A stretch of DNA of 64,000 nucleotides, from positions 42,968,646-43,032,645 of the forward strand of contig CM039508.1 of NCBI GenBank assembly GCA_022432975.1. Direction: 5' to 3'. This document shows, in pieces, positions 1-10,264 of the stretch. The position numbers and the translations under genes were made by a program. This DNA comes from Begonia masoniana. Its lineage: Eukaryota; Streptophyta; Magnoliopsida; Cucurbitales; Begoniaceae. Position 1 is the stretch's first letter, and each line of letters starts with the position of its first letter. A model generated the notes under the pieces. The model did no database searches. It was given only the letters and a program-made list of their open reading frames with translations, and was not told the origin of the DNA.

Positions 1-1119
1 AGTTCTTCAAGGGATTTCAAGGTAAAAATAAGTAGGTTTTGGTTTTATGCACTTAAAGTGAAGTTTATTGAAGGTTTTAGTGAGTTTTAAGTGATTTTGA
101 TTAGGGTTTGGAAACCCTAATTCTTGACCTCCGAAATTTGAGTTGAAATGTTAGATTTCTTTCTTATTTTGATGATTTGGTTGTTGAATGACTTAGTTTA
201 GGTTGTTGGGGTGGTTGGATTGAGGATTGGAAGTGAAAGTGTGAAAAATCGGTTTTTACCCTAAAGTGCACCAGTTCTGTTTTGGCATGTCCGACTTAGC
301 CTTTGTGTTTGGATGGTTGATTTGAGTGATTCAATGGATAGTAGACGTGTAGAGGTTTCCGAGTTTGGGTGGCACGTCGAAATCCGTTGCAAAACGAGGG
401 AATTATGACCGTTTGAAGTTAGACGGTCAATTTTGGGGTAAAGATCGGGTTGGGAGTTGTGTTATAGTTCTATTAGTTAGGTTAAGAATTTCCTTAGAGT
501 TTGTAAATTTCTAAGTTGATTTCTCTTCATTTTTAGGTGATCGAACGTGTGATTTTGTTGGACGGAGTGAACGAGAAAGTATCGAGCAGCAACCAGGTAA
601 GTAGTGGATGAGTGTTTGTTGCCTTCAGGCCTACACCATAGAACGGTAGGGATTGATTGTTTGTTTGTTATGTTTTGCTTTTGTTATGCATCGGGTGTCA
701 TGCATCATTGTTTTCTAAACTACGAAATCACGTGTTTTTGCATGTTTGAGTGGTGAGGATGATGTGGAAGAAAGATAAGAAATGTTATGCAACTTGGTCT
801 CGAGTAGAATAGCTTCGTCGGGCAAGTGGCTCGTTGAGCACCCCGCGAGGGATTTTATTCGAGATGCCCTATTAATGTACGTAATGTGTCGTGAGTATGA
901 ATTCCTCAACCTGTTCGTGCTTGAAGTGCACAATGAGGATTCTACGATCGATTGGGGGAGATTCGTGTTGGCCGTCCTGGACTGTGTTGGGACGTGTGCC
1001 TCCGGTCTAGCTCCGTGGATCAAGGTGTGGCCGTCCTGGACTGTGTGGGGGCGTGTGCCTACTTGATTCACCTGGAAGTGAAAGATAAATGCAATTGAAA
1101 TGAAACGAAAGTAACTGAG

Positions 1120-1498
1120 TGTAACGACCCCGTTTCCCAGCAAGATATTGTCCGCTCTGGGGATTGGGCCGTAGCACAATATCCTCCCCTCACGGCTTTG
1201 TTTGGCGAGAACTTCCCGGAAGGTCACCCAACCTGGGATTGCTCTCGCCGAAGCACTTTTAACTTCAGAGTTCTTATGGGATCCGTTGCCAATCGTGCTC
1301 CAAAACGCGTCTTGCTATGTTGGGAGGGTCTCTTTACATATGTTTCATTTCCATATACTTCCCCAAGCGATGTGGGATTGTGACGACCCCCTCTTTACGA
1401 CCCGGGATTCGCCTATACTCGAGTCCAGGATCCATCAACCCCGCAACCCGAGGTTTGCCCCGCAGTCGTACACATACGTTCACATTCGGGTCATCATA
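1120..1498 (-). repeat. Cassandra-type TRIM LTR, left copy (3' LTR in element orientation)
   Basis: 379 bp, from TGTAACGACC to GGGTCATCATA. The terminal CA is changed to TA compared with the other copy. Confidence 0.9.
1202..1300 (-). promoter_or_regulatory. 5S-rRNA-like domain in TRIM LTR (left copy)
   Basis: On the minus strand it reads GGATCCCATAAGAACTC, then AGTTAAAAGTGCTTCGG, then GGTTGGGTGACC and GGGAAGTTCTCG. These align in order with the middle and 3' part of plant 5S rRNA, including the box A and box C regions of the internal RNA polymerase III promoter. The first third of 5S is not recognisable, so it is not a 5S gene. In Cassandra this domain is known as a retained promoter-like module; activity here is unknown. 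Confidence 0.85.
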
Positions 1499-1515
1499 AT
1501 CACCCCCCCTCGGGG
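1499..1515 (-). other. TRIM polypurine tract
   Basis: A C/T-rich run in + orientation, hence a purine tract on the minus strand, directly preceding the 3' LTR in element orientation. Confidence 0.7.
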
Positions 1516-1555
1516 GCCCAACGTCCTCGTTGGCCACATTTCCGGTTGGGTACAG

Positions 1556-1567
1556 GCTCTGATACCA
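1556..1567 (-). other. TRIM primer binding site
   Basis: GCTCTGATACCA in + orientation is the complement of TGGTATCAGAGC, the site complementary to the 3' end of initiator tRNA-Met. It lies two bases from the LTR. Confidence 0.88.
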
Positions 1568-1569
1568 TT

Positions 1570-1948
1570 TGTAACGACCCCGTTTCCCAGCAAGATATTG
1601 TCCGCTCTGGGGATTGGGCCGTAGCACAATATCCTCCCCTCACGGCTTTGTTTGGCGAGAACTTCCCGGAAGGTCACCCAACCTGGGATTGCTCTCGCCG
1701 AAGTACTTTTAACTTCAGAGTTCTTATGGGATCCGTTGCCAATCGTGCTCCAAAACGCGTCTTGCTATGTTGGGAGGGTCTCTTTACATATGTTTCATTT
1801 CCATATACTTCCCCAAGCGATGTGGGATTATGACGACCCCCTCTTTACGACCCGGGATTCGCCTATACTCGAGTCCGGGATCCATCAACCCCGCAACCCG
1901 AGGTTTGCCCCGCAGTCGTACACATACGTTCACATTCGGGTCATCACA
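1570..1948 (-). repeat. Cassandra-type TRIM LTR, right copy (5' LTR in element orientation)
   Basis: 379 bp, ending CATCACA in + orientation. It differs from the left copy by four transitions. Confidence 0.9.
1652..1750 (-). promoter_or_regulatory. 5S-rRNA-like domain in TRIM LTR (right copy)
   Basis: Same as the left copy with one difference, the C/T at 1704 (in the box A region). Confidence 0.85.
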
Positions 1949-2685
1949 CTGAGTGTGTAGAAACTGCATGTTAGGATTGAGTCGAGCATTTAGCGTGTCG
2001 TTGTGCATTATTTCCCTACTTGCTAAGCGTTAGGCTTACCTTTTTGTGTTCTATGGTGTAGGTGACGAGTGTTATACAGGTGAGGTCGATGAGACAGCTC
2101 AGGATTAGGCTGCAGTCGGAGGAGTACGGAGTCTGCTGGTGCAGGCCATTGTCGGGGCGTCTGGACCACTATCCTTCTTCGGGTATTTTGTGGGAGTGTG
2201 GTAAATAGTTTGAAAGGATTATGGTTTAAGAAATGTTAAGGAAAAATAGTGGTTTGTTTATGTTTTAATACATTGTGTTTATAAATGTTTTCGTATTAAA
2301 TATTAACGTTTTCGAGTCGGTGGAGTTTTGGATGATGGTTGTGGTATTTGGAAACTTGAAAATATATATTTTGTGTTTGGATTTAAAGTTTTGGGTTTTT
2401 AAGATTTTAGGCGTTATGCCGCTCGTTTTGATTTTAAAATAATTAACGTCGGGTTAACTTTGCTATTTTTGTATTTCTCCGTTTGAAGTCGGTTTTCCAA
2501 AATTTTTATGGGCTTTGAAGGTTTAGGTGTCGGGAAGGTATGTTTAAATTTTCGGAATTTTTGGAGGTGTTTTAGTCGTAGAAAAATGAAGGAAAGTCAA
2601 GGAAAGTCGAAAAGTCGGGGAAAAGTCAGGTTTTTGGGCGTTTTGGAGTCAAAAACCCGAGGGGGTGGCGATTGGACACCATGGG

Positions 2686-2775
2686 AAGGCGAGCAATCGC
2701 CTTTGGGGCGATTTTTGGCGGAAACGGCAGAGAAGGTGGCGATTAGTCGCCACCGGGAGGCGAATAATCGCCTCC
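2686..2775 (+). repeat. Three adjacent GGCGA-N4-TCGCC hairpins in A's LTR
   Basis: AAGGCGA/TCGCCTT (2686-2703), GGTGGCGA/TCGCCACC (2735-2754) and GGAGGCGA/TCGCCTCC (2756-2775) each have a 4-nt loop and perfect arms. The outer bases differ but stay paired. A GCGCGC-rich stretch follows to about 2880. Confidence 0.75.
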
Positions 2776-3127
2776 GACACCAGCTGGGCGCGCAAGGGCG
2801 CGCGCTGAGCGCGCATTAGGCGCGCTCTGTGTGCGCGCCAGGGGCGCGTGGGCACATGGCGCGCGCACGGCGCCCAGCAGCGCCCCTCCTTGTTTTTTTT
2901 TCTAAATTTTTTTTTTAAACTCCATTTTTTCCAAACCATTTTAACCCGACATTTTTCCAACGTATTTCAAAGTATTTTAGACACGCTTTCCAAGAAAAAT
3001 TGAAGGTTCGGAAAACCCGAAAATCGAGTCGAGAATTTTATTAAATTACTTTTAAACGTCGTTTAAACACGGGATTTGTTTTCAACGTAACGCACCGGGC
3101 CCGGGCGGGTTCGGGGCGTTACAAAGA

Positions 3128-3139
3128 TGGTATCAGAGC
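3128..3139 (+). other. Primer binding site of element A
   Basis: TGGTATCAGAGC begins four bases after the 5' LTR terminus GTTACA; it matches the 3' end of initiator tRNA-Met. Confidence 0.93.
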
Positions 3140-3207
3140 GATAGTGGTTGAGTCGTTCAAAGGATTACCCGACAATACCGGCCGCCTTGCAACGTGCTTC
3201 ACCGACT

Positions 3208-3268
3208 GTAAGTATTTCTTAACTTTAGTTAGTTTCTTTTCTAAGATTAGAATTTCTAACCTTTTCAG
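3208..3268 (+). other. Candidate leader intron between primer site and gag of A
   Basis: GACTGTAAGTATTTC gives a strong donor and CCTTTTCAGGA an acceptor, 61 nt apart, just before the gag ATG. Element B has the same arrangement (13733-13792), and the LARD-like element C keeps the donor. Splicing is inferred. Confidence 0.5.
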
Positions 3269-3282
3269 GAATAGAAAAGAAA

Positions 3283-5117
3283 ATGCCTAGAAACCCAGGA
3301 CAGCCAAGACGACCCGGGCGACCCCGGAATGAACCCGAACCACCTGAGGACCCGAATAAACAACTCAGGGATCTCTTAACCATGCAAGCTCAACTGCTCG
3401 TTGTTTTTATGAATAAAGGATTACCGGGAGGTTTGGCAGCAGGGTCCGGCTCTGGAGCGGGCTCAAGCGGAGAAAGATTTCGAAGGTTAAAGCCTCCGGC
3501 ATTTGAAGGACGTCTGACGGATCCGACAGCGGCTGAAAGTTGGATTTGTACAGTTGAAGAGATGTTTATTGTTGCGGAGGTGGAGGATGAGAACAAGGTG
3601 AAACATGCGATGTTCCACCTGTCAAATAGTGCCAAAAGCTGGTGGGGAACCGTAAAAGCTACGACAGATGTACAGAGTATGAATTGGGAGGAATTCAAGG
3701 AACTGTTTTATGAGAAATATTACAACCGAACGGTTCAAGCCGAAAAGCGATCGGAGTTCATGGCTTTAAAGCAAACCGGGTCTGTGGGGGACTATATTCA
3801 GCAGTTTGAAGCACTGTCCAAGTTTGCCAGCCATATGGTAAGCAGAGAGGAAGATAAGATTTTTCAGTTTGTACAAGGGTTGAAGCCAGAAATTGAAATG
3901 TTAGTAAAGACTTTCGGGATTGATGGCGTACCGTTTAACCGTGTGGTGGCTAAAGCTATAGAAGTGGAGGTATCGGCTGGTAAGATTCTTAAATCCGTAG
4001 AAGCACCAAAACGGATGTTCAAGGATATTACCGAACAGTTTGGCAGAGGCGGATCCTCTTCTCAGTCTCAAGGTACGAAACGACCGGGAGAAAATCTGAA
4101 AGATCAAAGGGGAGGCAAGAAGCCTCAGCAACAATCACAACAGAGGAAATTGTTTCCGCAGTGTCCCAAGTGCCTGAAATCTCACCCGGGAGAGTGTGGA
4201 CAGTACGAAGGAAAATGTTACAATTGCTTTGAGTCTGGTCACATGTTTCGAGACTGCCCGAAGCCGAAAGTTCTTCGATGTTTTAATTGCAACAAACCTG
4301 GTCACATGGCAAAGGATTGCCCTACAGCGAAGAAAGAACCAGTCAAGGCAAGGCCCAGAATTTTCGCGATGATAGAGCCTGAGGGAGAAGATCGAGCAGC
4401 CGTTATTTCAGGTACTGTATTTGTTAATTCGGTGCCTGCATTTACTTTGATAGATTCAGGGGCGTCCCATTCCTTCGTAGCGGTAGCATTTGTGGCGAAA
4501 GTACAGTTAGAAGTAGAGCCGACGGAAAGTGCGTATACTGTGCAATTACCATCTGGCGAGTATATGCATTCTGCGCAGGTAGTTCCTAACAGTTTGGTGA
4601 CAGTCGGAAGGAAGACTTTACCTGCTGATTTAATCGTTATGGGGATAACCGGGTATGATGTGATACTCGGTATGGATTGGCTGTTTCGGCACCATGCAAC
4701 GATTGATTGTAGAGCAGGGACTGTAAATTTCCAACCTCCGAGCGGTGAAAATTTTTCTTTTCAAGCTTTGAAGAACATAAAGAGGTTCTCAGTTATGGCA
4801 CCCATGGATGCTCGGAAATCTGTTATTGGTGAGTTTACGTGTTTTCTTGTCACTATTGTAGATTCTCAGTCTTTGGTAGAAGTTAAGCTTCAGGAGATAG
4901 ATATTGTTCGTGATTTTCCTGAAGTATTTTTAGATGATTTGCCTGGTCTACCTCCGGACCGGGAAATCGAGTTCGCAATTGACACTTATCCTGGAGCAGA
5001 GCCGGTGTCGAAGAATCCTTATAGGTTGGCTCCTCCTGAGTTGAAAGAACTGAAAAAGCAATTGGAGGAATTGGTCGATAAGGGCTTTATACGCCCTAGT
5101 TTTTCGCCGTGGGGAAG
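3283..5117 (+). pseudogene. gag, protease and start of reverse transcriptase, element A
   Basis: Open frame from ATG 3283, the first ATG after the candidate leader intron. A retrotransposon gag domain occupies about residues 80-190 (WWGTVKATTD, FYEKYYNRTVQAEK). Two CCHC zinc knuckles start near residues 312 (CYNCFESGHMFRDC) and 333 (CFNCNKPGHMAKDC). The aspartic protease active site DSGA is at about residue 391. The start of reverse transcriptase ([14 protein letters not shown]) follows. Gag packages RNA, protease cleaves the polyprotein, and RT copies the RNA inside the particle. One extra base near 5117 (TGGGGAAGCGCC) shifts the frame, so the polyprotein ends early at 5136. Gag and protease themselves look intact. 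Confidence 0.9.
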
Positions 5118-5841
5118 CGCCCGTGCTATTTGTTAAGAAGAAGGACGGGTCACTTCGAATGTGCATTGATTACCGGGAGTTGAATAAGCTAACGGTGAAG
5201 AACAAATATCCATTGCCAAGGATAGATGATTTGTTTGATCAGCTGCAAGAAGCCCGGATATTTTCTAAGATTGATCTGAGATCGGGATACTACCAGTTGA
5301 AAGTCAGATCGCAGGATATCCCGAAAACAGCTTTCAGGACTCGGTATGGACACTATGAGTTCCTGGTAATGTCGTTTGGTTTGACGAATGCTCCAGCCGC
5401 CTTTATGGACTTGATGAATTGAGTGTTCAGAGAATATCTCGATAAATTTGTAATTGTGTTTATTGATGATATTTATTTTATTCCCGTAATGAAGAGGAGC
5501 ATAAGGAGCATTTGTGAATAGTTCTGGAAATTCTGAAGCGGCAACAACTATATGCTAAGTTATCGAAGTGCGACTTTTGGTTGAGTAAGGTGCATTTTCT
5601 TGGCCATGTTATAAGCAGTGGTGGCATATCAGTGGATCCGGCCAAGATTCAGTCAATTAATGAATGGCCTCAACCGAAGAATGTTAGCGAGATTCGGAGT
5701 TTTCTGGGATTGGCGGGCTATTACAGAAGATTTATTGAAGGGTTTTCAAATATAGCAGCACCTATGACTCGGCTGACACGAAAAGATGTGAAGTATGAGT
5801 GGTCTGAAGAGTGTGAGCTCAGCTTTCAGACGTTGAAGTAG
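5118..5841 (+). pseudogene. reverse transcriptase domain, element A (broken)
   Basis: Continues RT after the frameshift: [20 protein letters not shown], then [17 protein letters not shown], and the catalytic FIDD motif near 5459. Visible lesions are a TGA at 5420-5422, a one-base loss just after FIDD (about 5470), a TGA at 5515-5517 and a TAG at 5839-5841. No functional RT can be made from this copy. Confidence 0.9.
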
Positions 5842-7441
5842 AGATTGACTACAGCTCCGGTTCTGACATTACCAGTGGCAGAAGAGAAGTTCTGTATTTA
5901 TTGCGATGCCTCTCGGATTGGTCTGGGTTGTGTGCTTATGCAGAAGGACAGGGTGATTGCCTATGCTTCTCGACAACTGAAGCCTTATGAGAAGAATTAT
6001 CCAACCCATGATTTGGAGTTAGCTGCTGTGGTGTTTGCTTTGAAAATCTGGAGGCATTATTTATATGGTCAGCAGTGCGAGGTATATTTAGATCATAAAA
6101 GTCTGAAATATCTTTTCACTCAGAAGGAACTGAATATGAGACAACTGCGGTGGTTAGAGTTCGTGAAGGACTATGATCTGGAGATTAAATACCACCCCAG
6201 TAAGGCTAATGTAGTTGCAGATGCCTTAAGTCGCGTATCGACTTCAGTTTCAGCTTTGGAGGCTAGTATGTCTGAGACATTACGATCTGAGGTTCAGAGG
6301 TTCGATTTGGAGCTGGTTTCAGATGTGACAGTAGTTTTAGCAGCTTTGTCTCTAAAGCCTACGATTTTGGAGAAAATTAGAGAAGCTCAACATACAGATT
6401 CGGAGTGTAATAAATTTAAGCTGAGTATGATGTCTGACGATAGGACTGAGTTCAGCTACTCGGATGACGGTATTTTGAAGTTCCGTAATCGGTGGTATGT
6501 TCCGAGCAGCGAACAGCTTCGGAGAGAGATTTTGGCTGAAGCTCATTCTTCGAGGTTTTCTGTTCATCCTGGCAGTACAAAGATGTACAGAGACCTTAAG
6601 CAGCATTACTGGTGGCCTGGCATGAAGAAGTCAGTGGCTGAATTCGTGGAAACATGTTTGATCTGTCAGCAGGTGAAAGCAGAGCATCAGAGACCTGCTG
6701 GAAAGTTGCAGCCATTGCCGGTTCCTGAGTGGAAGTGGGACCAGATTTCCATGGATTTCGTTGTTGGATTGCCTAGGACGACGAAGGGATTTGAGGGCAT
6801 ATGGGTGATCGTTAACCGTTTAACGAAGTCAGCCCATTTTCTACCAGTAAAGATGACATACAGTATGGATCAGTTTGCTGAACTCTACATACAGGAGATC
6901 TTGAGATTACATGGTGTGCTGACTTCGATTGTATCTGACAGCGACCCGAGGTTCACTTCAAAATTTTGGAAGAGTCTACATAAGGCGATGGGGACTCAAT
7001 TGAACTTCAGCACTGCTTTTCATCCTCAGACGGACGGACAATCTGAGCGTACTATTCAGACTCTTGAGGATATGCTCCGAACGTGTGTGTTGGAGTTTCA
7101 GGGTTCCTGGAGTAGGTATTTACCTTTGGTGGAGTTCTCATATAACAATAGTTATCAGGATACTATTGGAATGGCTCCGTACGAGGCTCTATACGGAAGG
7201 AAGTGCAGATCGCCTCTTTATTGGGACGAAGTCGGAGAATCTGGTTTGATTGGACCGGAGATTGTTCACCAAACTACAGATAAGATCCAGTTCATTCGGC
7301 AACGTATTTTGACAGCTCAGAGTCGCCAAAAGAGTTATGCAGATGGTAGGAGGCGGGAGCTGGAGTTTGAGGTAGGAGATGAGGTGTTCTTGAAGATATC
7401 GCCGTTTAAGGGTGTGATGAGATTTGGGAAAAGAGGGAAGC
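5842..7441 (+). pseudogene. RNase H and integrase, element A
   Basis: A long open stretch in the frame that follows the TAG at 5839. RNase H motifs are [14 protein letters not shown] and DHKSLKYLF. The integrase HHCC zinc finger spans [11 protein letters not shown] to CLICQQVK. Catalytic core landmarks are [18 protein letters not shown] and [16 protein letters not shown], consistent with a D,D(35)E core; the usual SDRD reads SDSD. The frame runs to RFGKRGKL, where the 2.8 kb solo LTR is inserted; the rest resumes at 10265. Confidence 0.9.
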
Positions 7442-8703
7442 TGTAATATCCGGCTTGTACGGATTCCAGATATAAGGTATTATATTATTATTTTATTATA
7501 TAATGGCATTTTTGGTAAATATGTCAAATCAGGTCCGTTTACCGAAAAGAAAGCGTCATTACGATCCTAACGATTAATAAGAATTTTAAGGAAATTATGG
7601 GAATTTTCGGAGACCAAACACTATGTTCCGAGTAAATACACTTTTCGTAATGTAAAAGACGTTCTCGTAAAAATAGTAAACGAGGTCCAAATTGTGAACG
7701 GACAGTTTTAATAAATCCCAAATAATAAGTTGGACTTGTTGGTGAAATTAGGAGGTTTGGTGAACCCGGATTGTTAGCCAATTAACGAACCGAAGGAAGA
7801 AAAACTAAAGAAGGGCAAAATAGTAATTTTGCAAAGTAAATTAATAAAAACTATATTTCTTTTCTCTTTCTCCTCGGCAGAACACTTTCTTCTCTGTTAT
7901 TTTGTTTTCTCTTTTTCCTCTGCACGACGGAACCCTCTTCCTCAGGCGATTTCTCACTTCAACCTCCGATCTTCCTTCCGATTGTCTCCATTCTTCTCGA
8001 TTCTTCCTTCAATCGACGTTCTAGGTATGAACCTACGATCTTAGAGCTTTTATTTCGATGATTTCGGAGTTTTAAATAATTAGGTTCGTTTAGGGTTTCG
8101 ACTTAAAATGAGATTTAGGGTTCGTAATTAATAGGTTAGTCTTAAATAAGTATCTATTGAACGTATTAAACGTTATTGGACGAAGTTGGATCAATTCGTG
8201 AAAAAATTTAAAATCGAGAATTTTAGGATTTTCAGAAAAGTTCGTAATTCGAGAATTGAGGTGCCGAGCAGTAAATTTCTCAAATAAATGGCTCGATGAA
8301 ATGGATTAAAACTTTAGAAAGCTTAGTCAAGGTTTTGACAATTTGGAAGTTTATTAACTTAAACTTGTTTTAACGTCAATCCTTGTAAATTGCTTAGGTA
8401 AACAGCGCTCGTGGACGAAGCTTGGATTGCAGCGTGCACGAGGTAAGTTCTCGTGACCTTCTTTGGCCAATTGGCCTACACCGTACGTCGAATGTCGTCT
8501 CGAGGAGTTTTGGAGATGCCTTTAGTTAGTTTTGCTCGGGTTGGGTAGCTAGGTTTTAGGAGTTTATAGTTTATGCTTTTACAGTCATATATTATTGCTT
8601 GTTTACTGTAAGTTATTGAACTGTTCACGCATCACTTGTTTTAAAGAAAAGCATGAAAATGAATTTCCACACAGAGTTTTAAAGATAACGTAATGCATTG
8701 CAT

Positions 8704-9137
8704 CGGCCGAAAGGCTTATTGATCATTGGCCGTAAGGCTTATTGTGCATTGGCCGAAAGGCGTATTGTATTGGCCGAAAGGCGTATTGTATTGGCCGAAA
8801 GGCGTATTGTATTGGCCGAAAGGCGTATTGATATAACTGTGCCGAAAGGCGTATTGATATAACTGTGCCGAAAGGCGTATTGATATAACTGTGCCGAAAG
8901 GCGTATTGAGCATAGCATTGGCCGAAAGGCGTATTGATATAACTGTGCCGAAAGGCGTATTGAGCATAGCATTGGCCGAAAGGCGTATTGAGCATAGCAT
9001 TGGCCGAAAGGCTTATTGTATTGGCCGAAAGGCGTATTGAGCATAATATTGGCCAAAGGGCGTATTGTATTGGCCGAAAGGCGTATTGTATTGGCCGAAA
9101 GGCGTATTGTATTGGTCGAAAGGCGTATTGAGCATTG
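8704..9137 (+). repeat. 18-unit tandem array, GGCCGAAAGGC core
   Basis: About 18 units of 21, 26 or 27-28 bp share the core GGCCGAAAGGCGTATTG. The tail varies as TATT, ATATAACTGT or AGCATAGCATT. The core can fold as GCC-GAAA-GGC, a small stem with a GNRA-type loop. It lies in the repeat slot between the complementary arms of this LTR. Confidence 0.92.
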
Positions 9138-9829
9138 CATAGTAAGATAAAATAAAGCATGGTTTATCGAACTCATACGCACAGCATGCATAGCATTTAC
9201 TAGAGCTTACTGAGATTTCATCTCATAGTGTATTGTATGGTATAGGTGACCTAGATACCGAGGAACCAGGTGAGGATGGGATTCCTCCTCCTGAGACATG
9301 ATACAGTTGACGGAGGATGGCTGCGGTGGTGTGCTGGCGCAGTCGAGGCTTAACCGACCCGTGGGAAGTATGTACAGAGTTTTGAGGGTTTTATGGACAT
9401 TTTGGGCTGTTGGATAGTATGTATAGATAGTATAGGATGTTGTTACTGATAGATTATAGGTTTATATAACGGATCAAATGTTTGGTAAATAGTACATAGA
9501 AAATGTTTTGATTTAACACTTATTATTTAACGTCATAGAAATGTTTTAAATGGTTTCAAGATCGGTACGGATACGCTCGAGTTTTAGAGCTATCCACGCC
9601 GTTCGTTTTTAGAAAGTTTTATCACGTAATTAAGTGCGTCTAGAGTACGTGTAATTTGCACGTTTAGTGGTAATTGTGGATGAAATGAGAGATATGTTGA
9701 ATTGTTTGGTGTGCAGGGAAGGTGAATAAAAGTGGGTGTTGCTCTCTGGAATTTGGATTCCAGAGGGCGATCGTATAAAAATTTGTACAAGGAAAGAAGT
9801 GAAGGAAAGAAAAGAAGAAGTCGCTGGAG

Positions 9830-10030
9830 GTGTGCAGCGATCGGGCGCTGTGCTTGGCAGCGATCAGGCGCTGCAAGCCAGCGCTTGGCAGCGACCGAGC
9901 GCAGCGCTTGGCAGCGATCGGGCGCTGCAAGCCAGCGCTTGGCAGCGACCGAGCGCTGCACGTAGCAGCGATCGGGCGCTGCCCTCGATCGCTGATACAG
10001 CAATCGGGCGCTGCCCTCGATCGCTGATGC
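9830..10030 (+). repeat. GC-rich repeat array of GCAGCGATCGGGCGCTG type
   Basis: Imperfect units built from CAGCGATCGGGCGCTG and GGCAGCGACCGAGCGCTG, rich in CGATCG. The related solo LTR at 41346-43793 has a similar CGATCG-rich zone at about 41600-41765. Confidence 0.85.
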
Positions 10031-10264
10031 AGCGCGCAGAATTTCGATTCTGCCCTCCCATTTGTTTTAATTTAAATTAGTTTTAATTTAAATAGTTTTA
10101 ATATTTGTTTTAAATGTTTTAAAGCTAGATTTAAATTCCGATTTCGATTCTGGTTTCGATTTCGGTTTAGGTCCCGCCTAGAGTTTAATTAAAGATATTA
10201 GGATAAAAAAAAAAATATATATAGTACGGAAATACGGGTACAGTTTTAGGGTCGTTACAGAAGC

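Larger units (their letters stand above)
1120..1948 (-). mobile_element. Cassandra-type TRIM element with 5S-rRNA-like LTRs
   Basis: An 829-bp insertion present in A's 5' LTR and absent from its 3' LTR. It is flanked by the 5-bp duplication CTGAG (1115-1119 and 1949-1953) and begins TG and ends CA. It has two 379-bp direct LTRs and only a 71-bp interior. Read on the minus strand, a TGGTATCAGAGC primer site follows the first LTR and a purine tract precedes the second. Each LTR carries a stretch resembling the 3' two thirds of plant 5S rRNA, which is the diagnostic feature of Cassandra. There is no coding capacity, so it depends on enzymes from other elements. The two LTRs differ at four sites by eye, all transitions, which implies a young insertion. 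Confidence 0.92.
1..3123 (+). repeat. 5' LTR of element A (left end missing)
   Basis: Matches the 3' LTR from base 11101 to the terminal GGGGCGTTACA, apart from the 829-bp TRIM plus its 5-bp duplication. It holds a GT...AG segment (22-536), a 60-nt putative exon (537-596) and a second GT...AG segment (597-2061). Complementary arms at 630-644 and 2048-2062 pair over 15 of 15 positions. Confidence 0.93.
7442..10259 (+). mobile_element. Solo LTR inserted in element A
   Basis: A 2818-bp insertion that begins TGTAATATCC, ends GGTCGTTACA and is flanked by the exact 5-bp duplication GAAGC (7437-7441 and 10260-10264). It has no primer site, polypurine tract or coding domains, so it is a solo LTR left by LTR-LTR recombination. 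A related solo LTR lies at 41346-43793 on the other strand. It holds GT...AG segments at 8025-8397 and 8443-9245 around a 45-nt putative exon, and complementary arms at 8475-8486 and 9235-9246. Confidence 0.92.

Noticed and set aside
715..1227. Minus-strand open frame crossing the LTR and the TRIM
   Set aside because: It runs across the TRIM boundary and the 5S-like domain; no protein features, and it is explained by the insertion.
1202..1300. A real 5S rRNA gene
   Set aside because: Only about two thirds of 5S is recognisable, it is diverged, and it lies within a TRIM LTR with an identical partner.
2508..2960. Frames in the GCGC-rich end of A's LTR
   Set aside because: Present in both LTR copies with frame-changing differences; no recognisable protein.
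3128..3139. tRNA gene at the primer binding sites
   Set aside because: Only the 12-nt complement of a tRNA 3' end is present, with no cloverleaf around it.
8716..9191. Overlapping minus-strand frames with repeated TPFGQ/YAFRP words
   Set aside because: They are translations of the 21-28 bp tandem array.
9590..10080. Several frames on both strands in the GC-rich array
   Set aside because: Repeat-derived; low-stop GC-rich sequence with no domain.
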